From Susulua sp964536195 (GTDB taxonomy: Bacteria; Omnitrophota; Gorgyraeia; Duberdicusellales; 4484-171): DNA of 23,665 nucleotides. Made by a program: the position numbers and the translations under genes. The notes under the pieces were generated by a model. It had not been told where the DNA came from. It was given only the letters and a program-made list of their open reading frames with translations, and searched no databases. The number at the start of each line of letters is the position of its first letter. Within the stretch, counting starts at the first letter, position 1. Shown here piece by piece: positions 14,686-21,388 of this stretch. Where the stretch lies: assembly GCA_964536195.1 (NCBI GenBank), contig CAZHVO010000011.1, forward strand, positions 1 through 23,665. The letters run 5' to 3'.

Positions 14686-15735
14686 ATGGCGAGCATAACC
14701 ACTTTACTTAAGTTGACCGAAGAGAAAGGGGCAAGTGATTTGCATATTACTGTAGGTAATCCACCGATTTTGCGGATTGACGGTCAACTTATAGTGGCTG
14801 ATTTGCCGGCTTTAGATAAAGAGGCAACAAGGAATTTAGTCTATAGCATGTTAAATGATGAGCAAAAAGCTATCTTCGAGCGGGATAAAGAGCTCGATTT
14901 CTCTTTTGCTTTAAAGGATATGGATAGATTTAGGATAAATATTCATGTTCAGAAGGGTAATACCGAAGCAGCCTTGAGGCGAGTTCCCCGAAAGATTCCT
15001 GCTATTGATGAGCTAGGATTGCCAGATGTAGTCTATGATTTTGTTCAGAAGCCTAATGGATTAGTTTTAGTTACCGGACCTACTGGAACCGGCAAGAGTA
15101 CTACTTTGGCTTCAATGATTAACTTTATCAATGGGTCACGCAGGGATTTGATTGTATGTATCGAAGATCCTATTGAGTTTATCTATACTAGTAAAAAAAG
15201 TATTATAAAACAGCGGGAATTATATTCAGATACCCATTCTTTTCCCGAAGCTTTAAAGAGGGTTCTTCGTCAAGACCCAGACGTTATCGTTGTAGGCGAG
15301 ATGCGTGATTTAAGTACAATTGCTACCACTCTAACTGCTGCTGAGACTGGACACCTAGTTTTAGCTACCTTACATACTCCTGATGCTCCTCAGACAATTC
15401 AGAGAATAATCGATGTTTTCCCACCGCATCAACAACGACAAGTTACTGTTCAGCTTGCTGAGTGTTTGCAGGGCGTAATTTCTCAGGTACTTGTTTCTCG
15501 GGCTGATGCTAAGGGAAGGATTTTAGCTACAGAGGTTATGGTTTCAACTCCCGGAATAAGAAACTTAATCAGGGAGAATGATATTGCCCAGATTCCTTCC
15601 TTGCTTCAGATGGGAGCCCAGCATGGCATGAATACTATGGATAAATCATTAAAAATGCTTTATAAGAAGGGTATCATCACAAAAGATACAGCAATTAGTA
15701 AGGTTAAGAACATCAGTGAGTTTGAGAGTTTGTAA
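14686..15735 (+). CDS. pilT: Type IV pilus retraction ATPase PilT
   Basis: PilT is the hexameric cytoplasmic motor that depolymerises type IV pili, driving twitching and DNA uptake. The 349-residue product has the N-terminal PAS-like part (GASDLHITVGNPPILRIDG), Walker A GPTGTGKST from residue 131, the Asp box, Walker B VIVVGEMRDLSTI, the His box with HLVLATLHTPDAPQTIQR, and the C-terminal PilT features IRNLIREND, QMGAQHGMNTMD and LKMLYKKGII. It lacks the zinc motif of PilB/GspE, so retraction rather than extension is likely. GAGGAGG lies 8 bases before the ATG. The gene stands between the two dehydratase subunit genes, only 2 bases from the small one; no other pilus gene is in the window. Confidence 0.95.
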   Translation: MASITTLLKLTEEKGASDLHITVGNPPILRIDGQLIVADLPALDKEATRNLVYSMLNDEQKAIFERDKELDFSFALKDMDRFRINIHVQKGNTEAALRRVPRKIPAIDELGLPDVVYDFVQKPNGLVLVTGPTGTGKSTTLASMINFINGSRRDLIVCIEDPIEFIYTSKKSIIKQRELYSDTHSFPEALKRVLRQDPDVIVVGEMRDLSTIATTLTAAETGHLVLATLHTPDAPQTIQRIIDVFPPHQQRQVTVQLAECLQGVISQVLVSRADAKGRILATEVMVSTPGIRNLIRENDIAQIPSLLQMGAQHGMNTMDKSLKMLYKKGIITKDTAISKVKNISEFESL

Positions 15736-15737
15736 CC

Positions 15738-16238
15738 ATGGTTCTAAAGGGGAAAGTCTTTAAGTTCGCTGATAACATTAATACTGATTGGATAATTTCA
15801 GGAAGGTACAAGTTTTCAATCACTGACATGAAGGAGCTTTCTAAGTATCTCCTTGAAGACATTCGGCCGAATTTTTATAAAGAATTGATACCGGGTGGAT
15901 CAATTCTTGTGGCTGGAGAGAACTTTGGTATGGGTTCTTCTCGGGAGCAGGCTCCTTGGGTGATAAAGGAAGCCGGAGTTCTTTGCGTAGTGGCCAAGAG
16001 TTTTGCCCGCATTTTTTATCGTAATGCTTTTAATATTGGATTAAGCTTAGTTGAAGCGGATACTTCTTCCCTAAAGGAAGCAGATAGAGTAAGTGTTAAT
16101 CTTGATAAAGGAATAATTGAAAGTAATAAGGGTAAGAGTATAGAATTTAAGCCTTGGGATAGTTTTCGAAAAGAGCTAGTTAAGTGTGGGGGAATTTTAA
16201 AGTATCTTAAGAAACACAAAGGATTTAAAGTAAAATAG
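15738..16238 (+). CDS. Aconitase / 3-isopropylmalate dehydratase family, small subunit (LeuD/HacB-like)
   Basis: This swivelling-domain subunit closes the active site of the LeuC-type large subunit and helps select the substrate. The 166-residue product has KGKVFKFADNINTDWIIS, the catalytic serine loop GENFGMGSSREQAP (residues 60-73), and AKSFARIFYRNAFNIGLSLVE. The specificity loop after NTD reads SGRYKFS (residues 21-27), unlike the ARYL-type loop of leucine and homoaconitate enzymes. That suggests a different substrate, perhaps aconitate. It lies 2 bases after pilT and 2 bases before the dehydrogenase gene, so it is translated with them; its large subunit lies upstream of pilT. Confidence 0.9.
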   Translation: MVLKGKVFKFADNINTDWIISGRYKFSITDMKELSKYLLEDIRPNFYKELIPGGSILVAGENFGMGSSREQAPWVIKEAGVLCVVAKSFARIFYRNAFNIGLSLVEADTSSLKEADRVSVNLDKGIIESNKGKSIEFKPWDSFRKELVKCGGILKYLKKHKGFKVK

Positions 16239-16240
16239 AT

Positions 16241-17335
16241 ATGAGTTATAAAGTAACCCTAATTTCCGGTGATGGTATTGGCCCAGAAGTGATTGATGCT
16301 ACCCTAAGGTGCATTGAAGCTTTAGGGGTGGATATTGAGTGGGAGAGAGTAATAGCTGGTGAGGCTGCCTTAAAAAGTTGCGGAAAGCTTCTTCCTGAGG
16401 AGACTCTTGAAACAATTCGCAGGAACAAGGTAGCTTTAAAAGGGCCGATAACTACTCCGGTAGGCAAGGGGTTTCGTTCGGTTAATGTAGCTATAAGACA
16501 GCTTCTCGAGCTCTATGTCTGCATGCGGCCGGTTAAATCTTTTGGGTTGCCAACGGCTTTTCATGAGGATGTAGATATAATAATAATGCGGGAGAACACC
16601 GAAGATCTCTATGCTGGCATTGAATTTCCCGAGAATGCTCCCGAGACCAATAAATTAATAGAGGATATGAATGCTATTTCTGAAAAAAAGATACGCAAGG
16701 GTAGCGCTATATCAATTAAGCCAATATCTAAATTTGCCTCCGAGAGAATCGCTCGGTTTGCTTTTGAGTATGCTATAAAAAATGGTAGAAAAAAAGTAAG
16801 CTGTGTACATAAGGCAAACATAATGAAATATACTGATGGTTTATTCTTGCATACTTTCTACGATGTAGCTAAGGCGTATAAAGGAAAGATTGAGGTCAGT
16901 GATGTTATTGTTGATAATTTATCAATGCAGCTAACTAAGCGGCCAAAGTTTTTTGATGTTTTAGTCTTGCCTAATCTATACGGCGATATAATTTCAGATT
17001 TAGGCGCCGGGCTAATCGGAGGATTAGGTTTGGCAGCTGGGGCAAATATCGGTGACACAATCGCTGTCTTTGAGCCGACTCACGGAAGTGCTCCTAAGTA
17101 TACCGGTAAGAACAAAGTAAATCCTATTGCTACTATTCTTTCAGCTTCTCTTATGCTAAAGTATCTAGGCGAGAAAGATAAAGCTAAAATTCTCGAAGGT
17201 GCTATCGAAGATGTGATTAAGGATAATTCATCTGTAACTTATGATTTAAAACCTACCCGAGATGACCCTACTGCTGTAGGGACTAAAGAAACCACTTCAG
17301 CGATTATTAAAAGAATTAAAGAGTTACAAAAGTGA
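16241..17335 (+). CDS. icd: Isocitrate dehydrogenase-like beta-decarboxylating dehydrogenase
   Basis: Members oxidise and decarboxylate isocitrate, isopropylmalate or homoisocitrate. The 364-residue product has ISGDGIGPEV, GFRSVNVAIRQLLELYVCMRP, ENTEDLYAGIE, the catalytic region HKANIMKYTDG, and VLPNLYGDIISDLGAGLIGG. S80 and N82 in RSVN match the isocitrate-type SxN phosphorylation-loop motif rather than the isopropylmalate pattern. HGSAPKYTGKNKVNP has K286, Y287 and V293, equal to E. coli Icd K344, Y345 and V351, which point to NADP. Y334 matches Y391, but the R395 position is Pro with an Arg two residues on. The gene overlaps mdh by 4 bases. Confidence 0.87.
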   Translation: MSYKVTLISGDGIGPEVIDATLRCIEALGVDIEWERVIAGEAALKSCGKLLPEETLETIRRNKVALKGPITTPVGKGFRSVNVAIRQLLELYVCMRPVKSFGLPTAFHEDVDIIIMRENTEDLYAGIEFPENAPETNKLIEDMNAISEKKIRKGSAISIKPISKFASERIARFAFEYAIKNGRKKVSCVHKANIMKYTDGLFLHTFYDVAKAYKGKIEVSDVIVDNLSMQLTKRPKFFDVLVLPNLYGDIISDLGAGLIGGLGLAAGANIGDTIAVFEPTHGSAPKYTGKNKVNPIATILSASLMLKYLGEKDKAKILEGAIEDVIKDNSSVTYDLKPTRDDPTAVGTKETTSAIIKRIKELQK

Positions 17336-18255
17336 AAGAGATTAAAAAAATCTCCATAATTGGTGCTGGTGGGGTTGGTTCAACCTTGGCTTTTAATGTG
17401 TTGGCTTGGTTAGCGCCTAAAGAGCTTGTTCTCATAGACATTAATGAGGATTTAGCTAAAGGGGTTGCTTTGGATTTAGAAGATACCCGAGGATTCTTAG
17501 GTTTTTCTACCAAGGTAAGGGCAAGTAAGAACTACTCTCTTATCAGTAATTCAGATATAGTGATACTTACTGCTGGCATAGCTCGCAGGAAAGGGATGAC
17601 CCGCTTAGATCTTCTAAGGATTAATTCAGGAGTAGCTAAAGATGTCTCGAAAAAAATAAAGAAATTCGCTTCATTGGCAATAGTAATCGTAGTGACTAAT
17701 CCTTTAGATTTTATTACTTATGTAGTAACTAAGGAAACAAAATTTAATCGTCAAAGAGTAATTGGTATGGGTTCATCCCTGGATACCAGTCGTCTTCTTA
17801 ATATTCTTCATAAGACGACCAAGGCTTCAATATCTTCTTTAGAAGGCTTTGCTTATGGGCCTCATAGCAAGGATATGATTATTCCTTTGCAGAGGATAAA
17901 GGTTAAAGGTAAGGGCCTTACGACAGTTTCAAAGAGGTTGAGTCCTAACCAGATACGAGAGAGGACGCAACTTAGAGGGGCAGAGATTGTCGGATTTTTG
18001 AAAAACCGAAGTGCTAATTTTGCTCCGGCCTTATCTTGTTGCTCTTTGATTGAAGCAATAGTAAAGGATGCCAATGTAGTTATCCCAGTATCAGTACACC
18101 TGCGCGGTGAATATGGTTTAAATAACATCTGCTTAGGAGTTCCTTGCTTAATTAATCGCAAAGGCGTAGATAAGATCATTGAGATGAAATTAAGTGCAGA
18201 TGAGAAAAAGGAACTAAAAAAGGCAGAAAAACTCTTTAAACAATGTTTGAAGTAG
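17332..18255 (+). CDS. mdh: Malate dehydrogenase (LDH-like family)
   Basis: The enzyme is expected to interconvert malate and oxaloacetate with NAD. The 307-residue product has the Rossmann start ISIIGAGGVGSTLAF, an acidic residue after the second strand (LIDINEDLAKG) that favours NAD over NADP, and the mobile loop ARRKGMTRLDLLRIN, where R85 and R91 match the malate-type Arg pair. It also has TNPLDFITY, SLDTSRLLNIL and a catalytic His H178. The His motif is GPHSKDM rather than the usual GGHGDTM, an unusual loop. The GTG start overlaps the preceding stop in GTGA; the end overlaps the next gene by 13 bases. Confidence 0.87.
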   Translation: MKEIKKISIIGAGGVGSTLAFNVLAWLAPKELVLIDINEDLAKGVALDLEDTRGFLGFSTKVRASKNYSLISNSDIVILTAGIARRKGMTRLDLLRINSGVAKDVSKKIKKFASLAIVIVVTNPLDFITYVVTKETKFNRQRVIGMGSSLDTSRLLNILHKTTKASISSLEGFAYGPHSKDMIIPLQRIKVKGKGLTTVSKRLSPNQIRERTQLRGAEIVGFLKNRSANFAPALSCCSLIEAIVKDANVVIPVSVHLRGEYGLNNICLGVPCLINRKGVDKIIEMKLSADEKKELKKAEKLFKQCLK

Positions 18256-19481
18256 CAATAATTGGCGCTGGAGCAGCAGGCATTGCTTGCGCAAAGGAAG
18301 CTCTAAAGGCGGGGTTAAGTACAGTCTTAATCGAAGAGAACAGAGAGTCCTTGGGCGGAACTTGTATTAATCGCGGCTGTATCCCTACCAAATTTTTCCT
18401 TAAATCTTCCCATATCCCTGGCCAGGAATGGTCAGGGTCACTTACCGGGAGTCAGGAAGTTATTAAGAAGATAAAGGCACCCCTGGTTCCATTTTTAGAA
18501 AAAGGAGGCCTTAATCTGCTTTGGGGTAAGGCACGTCTCCTAGATAAGAATAGCTTAAGCGTAGCCGGAACTCCTATAAGAGCAAAAAACATTATTATTG
18601 CTACTGGTTCATCTCCAAAAGCAATTGTCAATCATCCTAAAGTTATCTTTGCCGATGATTTGTTTTCCAAGAGCACATTTGGCAATAAGATCCTTATTGT
18701 TGGCGGTGGCTATATTGGTTTAGAAGTAGCTTCAATATTAAGGAATTTTGGTAAGGATGTAAGTTTAATTGAGAAGGAAAAAAAGATCTTACCTTTGTTC
18801 GATTCTTATTTAACTCAACGCTTGCGGGTAATCTTAGAGAGAAAAGGAATAAAAATAGAGACTAATAAAGATGTTAAAGATTGCAATTTAGACAATTTTG
18901 ATTTAGTTATTTCGGCCGTAGGTAGAGTGCCAAATCTAGAAGGTTTAAATACTGAGGCTATAAAGTTGGCCAAGAACCCGGGAGGGTGGGTAAAAACCGA
19001 TAAATATTTACGGACAAACTTAAAAGGCGTTTATGCTTGTGGTGACATAACTGGTAAGAAGCTCCTAGCTTATGTGGCTGAATATCAGGCCAAGCTGTGT
19101 ATTAATAATATAATTGGTAAAAGAGTGAAGGAAGATTATCATGGTCTTAGTGAGTGCGTGTTTTCTTCTCCATCTGTAGCTGCGGTAGGGGTATTAGAAG
19201 ATGAAGCTAAACTGAAAGGTATACAATATAGGATAATTAAATCAAACTTCATGAAATTTTCCTCTAGTTATGTCTATGGTGATAGTGACGGGTTTATTGA
19301 GATCCTTGTTGATAGAAAAGAAAGGATTATTGGTGCTGGGATAATTTCTCAGGCCGCCGGCGAGCTTATTAGTATACTTTCCCTTTGTATTAAGAATAAC
19401 TTAAAGGTGGATGATTTAAAGAAGTGTGTCTTCATTCATCCCACTTTATCGGAAATTATACCCCAGCTTCTAAATTTTTAA
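18243..19481 (+). CDS. lpdA: Short dihydrolipoamide dehydrogenase-like flavoprotein
   Basis: This is a class I pyridine nucleotide-disulfide oxidoreductase. The 412-residue product has the FAD site VAIIGAGAAGIACAKEA, the redox pair C41-INRG-C46 in GGTCINRGCIPTK, IIIATGSSPK, the NAD site ILIVGGGYIGLEVAS, YACGDITG and the HPTLSE end with the catalytic H399-E404 pair. Typical lipoamide dehydrogenases have about 450-480 residues; the shortening falls mostly between the redox cysteines and the ATGSSP motif. No E1/E2 or glycine-cleavage genes are here, so the partner is unknown. There is no clear Shine-Dalgarno; coupling to mdh (13-base overlap) is likely. Confidence 0.8.
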   Translation: MFEVAIIGAGAAGIACAKEALKAGLSTVLIEENRESLGGTCINRGCIPTKFFLKSSHIPGQEWSGSLTGSQEVIKKIKAPLVPFLEKGGLNLLWGKARLLDKNSLSVAGTPIRAKNIIIATGSSPKAIVNHPKVIFADDLFSKSTFGNKILIVGGGYIGLEVASILRNFGKDVSLIEKEKKILPLFDSYLTQRLRVILERKGIKIETNKDVKDCNLDNFDLVISAVGRVPNLEGLNTEAIKLAKNPGGWVKTDKYLRTNLKGVYACGDITGKKLLAYVAEYQAKLCINNIIGKRVKEDYHGLSECVFSSPSVAAVGVLEDEAKLKGIQYRIIKSNFMKFSSSYVYGDSDGFIEILVDRKERIIGAGIISQAAGELISILSLCIKNNLKVDDLKKCVFIHPTLSEIIPQLLNF

Positions 19482-19514
19482 GTAAAATAGGAAGCAAAAA
19501 AAGAAGGAGTCAAA

Positions 19515-20678
19515 ATGTTTCTAGTTGATTACCCATTAACTGAAGATCAAAAAATGTTACGTGACTTATGCCGTCAAATTGCCGAAGAAAAGATTCGGCC
19601 CCAGTCTCGGGAGCTTGACGAAAAGGAAGAGTTTCCGGCAGAGATTATTAAAATCCTAGGCCAATCGGATTTATTCTCCCTATGTATACCTGAGGCCTAT
19701 GGTGGAATGGGTGGCACTCTTATGGATTTGTGTATTGCCACTGAGGAAATTTCCCGTGTTGACGGAGGAATTGCTACAGCATATGCGGCTTCTTATTTGG
19801 GAATGTTTCCGATTCTAATTAACGGTACTGAGGAACAGAAGAAAAAGTATTTGCCAGATATAGCTTCGGGCAAGAAATTGACTGCTTTTGGTTTAACTGA
19901 ACCTGAGGCCGGTTCTGACGCTGCCGCAGTAAAGACTACAGCTAAGAAAGATGGCGATCATTATATCTTGAACGGAACCAAGCATTTCATTACCAATGGT
20001 GGAGATGCTGAAATTTATACCATAATTGCTGTTACTGATAAGAGTAGAGGCCCGCGTGGTGTATCAGCCTTTATTCTTGAGAAGGGGATGAAAGGTTTTA
20101 CTTTTGGTAAAAAGGAAGAGAAGCTGGGTATAAGAGCATCTTCTACCAATGAGCTTATTTTTGATGATGTTAAGATACCTAAAGAGAACCTTTTAGGTGG
20201 AAAAGAGGGTATAGGTTTCATTTCTACCATGAAGACCTTTGACCAATCCCGTCCGGGAGTTGCTGCTCAAGCTGTGGGAATTGCACAAGGGGCTCTAGAG
20301 CTAGCTACTGAATATGCCCATCAGAGGATTCAATTCGGCAAACCAATAAGCTCTTTTCAGGGGATACAATGGATGCTTGCTGACATGGCTACTAAGATTG
20401 AAGCGGCTAGAAGCTTAGTCTACAGCGTTGCTTCAATGGTTGATAGAGGCATGAAAAATGTAGGTCCAGCCAGTGCAGCTGCAAAGATGTTTGCATCTGA
20501 TGTGGCCATGGAAGTCACTACCAATGCTGTTCAGATATATGGTGGTTATGGTTATATGCGCGATTACCCCATAGAGAAATTCATGAGGGATGCCAAAATA
20601 ACCCAGATTTACGAAGGCACAAATCAGATCCAGAAGAATATTATTGCCCTTGCCCTTATAAAGAAGTACGGGAAATAA
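19515..20678 (+). CDS. Acyl-CoA dehydrogenase, short-chain type
   Basis: This flavoenzyme family removes two hydrogens from acyl-CoA and passes electrons to an electron-transfer flavoprotein. The 387-residue product shows the three-domain plan: LTEDQKMLRDLCRQIAEE at the N-terminus, FGLTEPEAGSDAA and GTKHFITNGGDA in the middle, and KPISSFQGIQWMLADM, QIYGGYGYMRDYPIEKFMRDAK and QIYEGTNQIQ at the end. E367 is the catalytic base in the short-chain (butyryl-CoA) position. No ETF, thiolase or CoA-transferase genes are nearby. AAGGAG at 19504-19509 precedes the ATG at good spacing; the 33-base gap leaves it the last gene of this run. Confidence 0.93.
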   Translation: MFLVDYPLTEDQKMLRDLCRQIAEEKIRPQSRELDEKEEFPAEIIKILGQSDLFSLCIPEAYGGMGGTLMDLCIATEEISRVDGGIATAYAASYLGMFPILINGTEEQKKKYLPDIASGKKLTAFGLTEPEAGSDAAAVKTTAKKDGDHYILNGTKHFITNGGDAEIYTIIAVTDKSRGPRGVSAFILEKGMKGFTFGKKEEKLGIRASSTNELIFDDVKIPKENLLGGKEGIGFISTMKTFDQSRPGVAAQAVGIAQGALELATEYAHQRIQFGKPISSFQGIQWMLADMATKIEAARSLVYSVASMVDRGMKNVGPASAAAKMFASDVAMEVTTNAVQIYGGYGYMRDYPIEKFMRDAKITQIYEGTNQIQKNIIALALIKKYGK

Positions 20679-20703
20679 TAGAAAACCTTTGAAATTATTC
20701 ACT

Positions 20704-20799
20704 TTATAGTGGCCAAGGAGCCATTTTCTTAGTTCCTGGGTCTTCTTTGCCATCCAGCTTGACCCATTCGACATACTCAGGGTCAACCCAAAAAATCAT
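20704..20799 (-). pseudogene. Short protein-like reading frame on the opposite strand, possible gene remnant
   Basis: The frame begins with ATG, encodes 31 residues and ends with TAA. Its content looks protein-like, with FWVDPEYVEWVKLDGK and a proline-rich end KKMAPWPL. Just upstream on the same strand, another frame reads IIKAIEEFVNPWVF and stops at a TGATG overlapping this start, as if a longer gene had been frameshifted. No ribosome site precedes it and both neighbours are on the other strand. It may be a decayed gene end, a small unrecorded gene, or chance. Confidence 0.25.
20708..20730 (+). terminator. Weak hairpin plus T-tract after the acyl-CoA dehydrogenase gene
   Basis: AGTGGC (20708-20713) can pair with GCCATT (20720-20725) using one G-T pair and a 6-base loop, and TTTTCTTAGTT follows. 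The stem is short and AT-flanked, so this is only a possible transcription end for the metabolic run. Confidence 0.3.
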
Positions 20800-20819
20800 C
20801 AAAATACCCAAGGGTTGAC
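20759..20819 (+). promoter_or_regulatory. Nested inverted repeats of GGGTTGACCC type upstream of aroK (possible operator)
   Basis: TTGACCC (20759-20765) is the exact inverse of GGGTCAA (20780-20786), and GTCAACCC (20782-20789) is the exact inverse of GGGTTGAC (20812-20819). The two pairs share the central GGGTCAACCC block and so are mutually exclusive as hairpins. The last arm overlaps the -35 box of the aroK promoter. This layout fits protein operator half-sites better than a terminator, as no T-run follows. Confidence 0.4.
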
Positions 20820-20843
20820 AAACTCTTCAATTGCCTTGATAAT
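20815..20843 (+). promoter_or_regulatory. Strong sigma-70-like promoter for aroK-dprA-topA
   Basis: A perfect TTGACA (20815-20820) is followed after exactly 17 bases by GATAAT (20838-20843), one mismatch from consensus. It lies about 40 bases before the aroK ATG, which has AAGGA at 20873-20877. Transcription would start near 20850 and leave a short leader. Confidence 0.7.
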
Positions 20844-20881
20844 ACTAATACTGTATTGACGATTAGATTTTCAAGGATATT

Positions 20882-21388
20882 ATGAAAAATATTTATTTAG
20901 TTGGGTTTATGGGTACGGGTAAGACCGCTGTAGGTGAGATCCTTGCCAAGAGGTTGGCCAAGGAATTCATAGAGATGGATGCTGTCATTGAGGAGAAACA
21001 GGGCTTTAAAATTGCTGATATCTTTGCTAAGGAAGGGGAAGCTTACTTTCGTAACCTTGAGAAGACATTGCTTGGGGAGCTAAGCAAAAGAGAGGGCTTG
21101 GTGATTAGTTGCGGTGGTGGGCTTATCTGTGATCAGGAAAATCTAAAATTGCTTAAGGAAACCGGAGTAGTCTTTGCCCTGAAGGCATCAGTTTCAACAA
21201 TTTACCAAAGAATAAAGGATCATGCTCATCGTCCGATTCTCAATGTTGGTAATCCCCAAGAGAAGATCAAGCAGCTGCTTAAGGAGCGTGCTCCTTACTA
21301 TGCACAGGCTCAGCACTCAATTGATACTGATAACCTTTCTCCTGAGGAAATTGTTGACAAGATTGTAGCTATTCTAAACCATGGCTAA
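20882..21388 (+). CDS. aroK: Shikimate kinase
   Basis: Shikimate kinase phosphorylates the 3-OH of shikimate in the pathway to chorismate and aromatic amino acids. The 168-residue product has the P-loop GFMGTGKT (residues 8-15), the shikimate-binding Asp in EMDAVIEEK, the FRNLE arginine, the SCGGGLI motif and the LID arginine in HAHRPILN. It is full length for the family. It is the first gene after the TTGACA promoter and overlaps dprA by 8 bases. No other shikimate-pathway gene is in the window. Confidence 0.95.
   Translation: MKNIYLVGFMGTGKTAVGEILAKRLAKEFIEMDAVIEEKQGFKIADIFAKEGEAYFRNLEKTLLGELSKREGLVISCGGGLICDQENLKLLKETGVVFALKASVSTIYQRIKDHAHRPILNVGNPQEKIKQLLKERAPYYAQAQHSIDTDNLSPEEIVDKIVAILNHG

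Noticed and set aside
20433..20786. A 117-codon - strand frame crossing the end of the acyl-CoA dehydrogenase gene
   Set aside because: Most of it is antisense to conserved acyl-CoA dehydrogenase sequence; the intergenic part has a more protein-like frame in another register.
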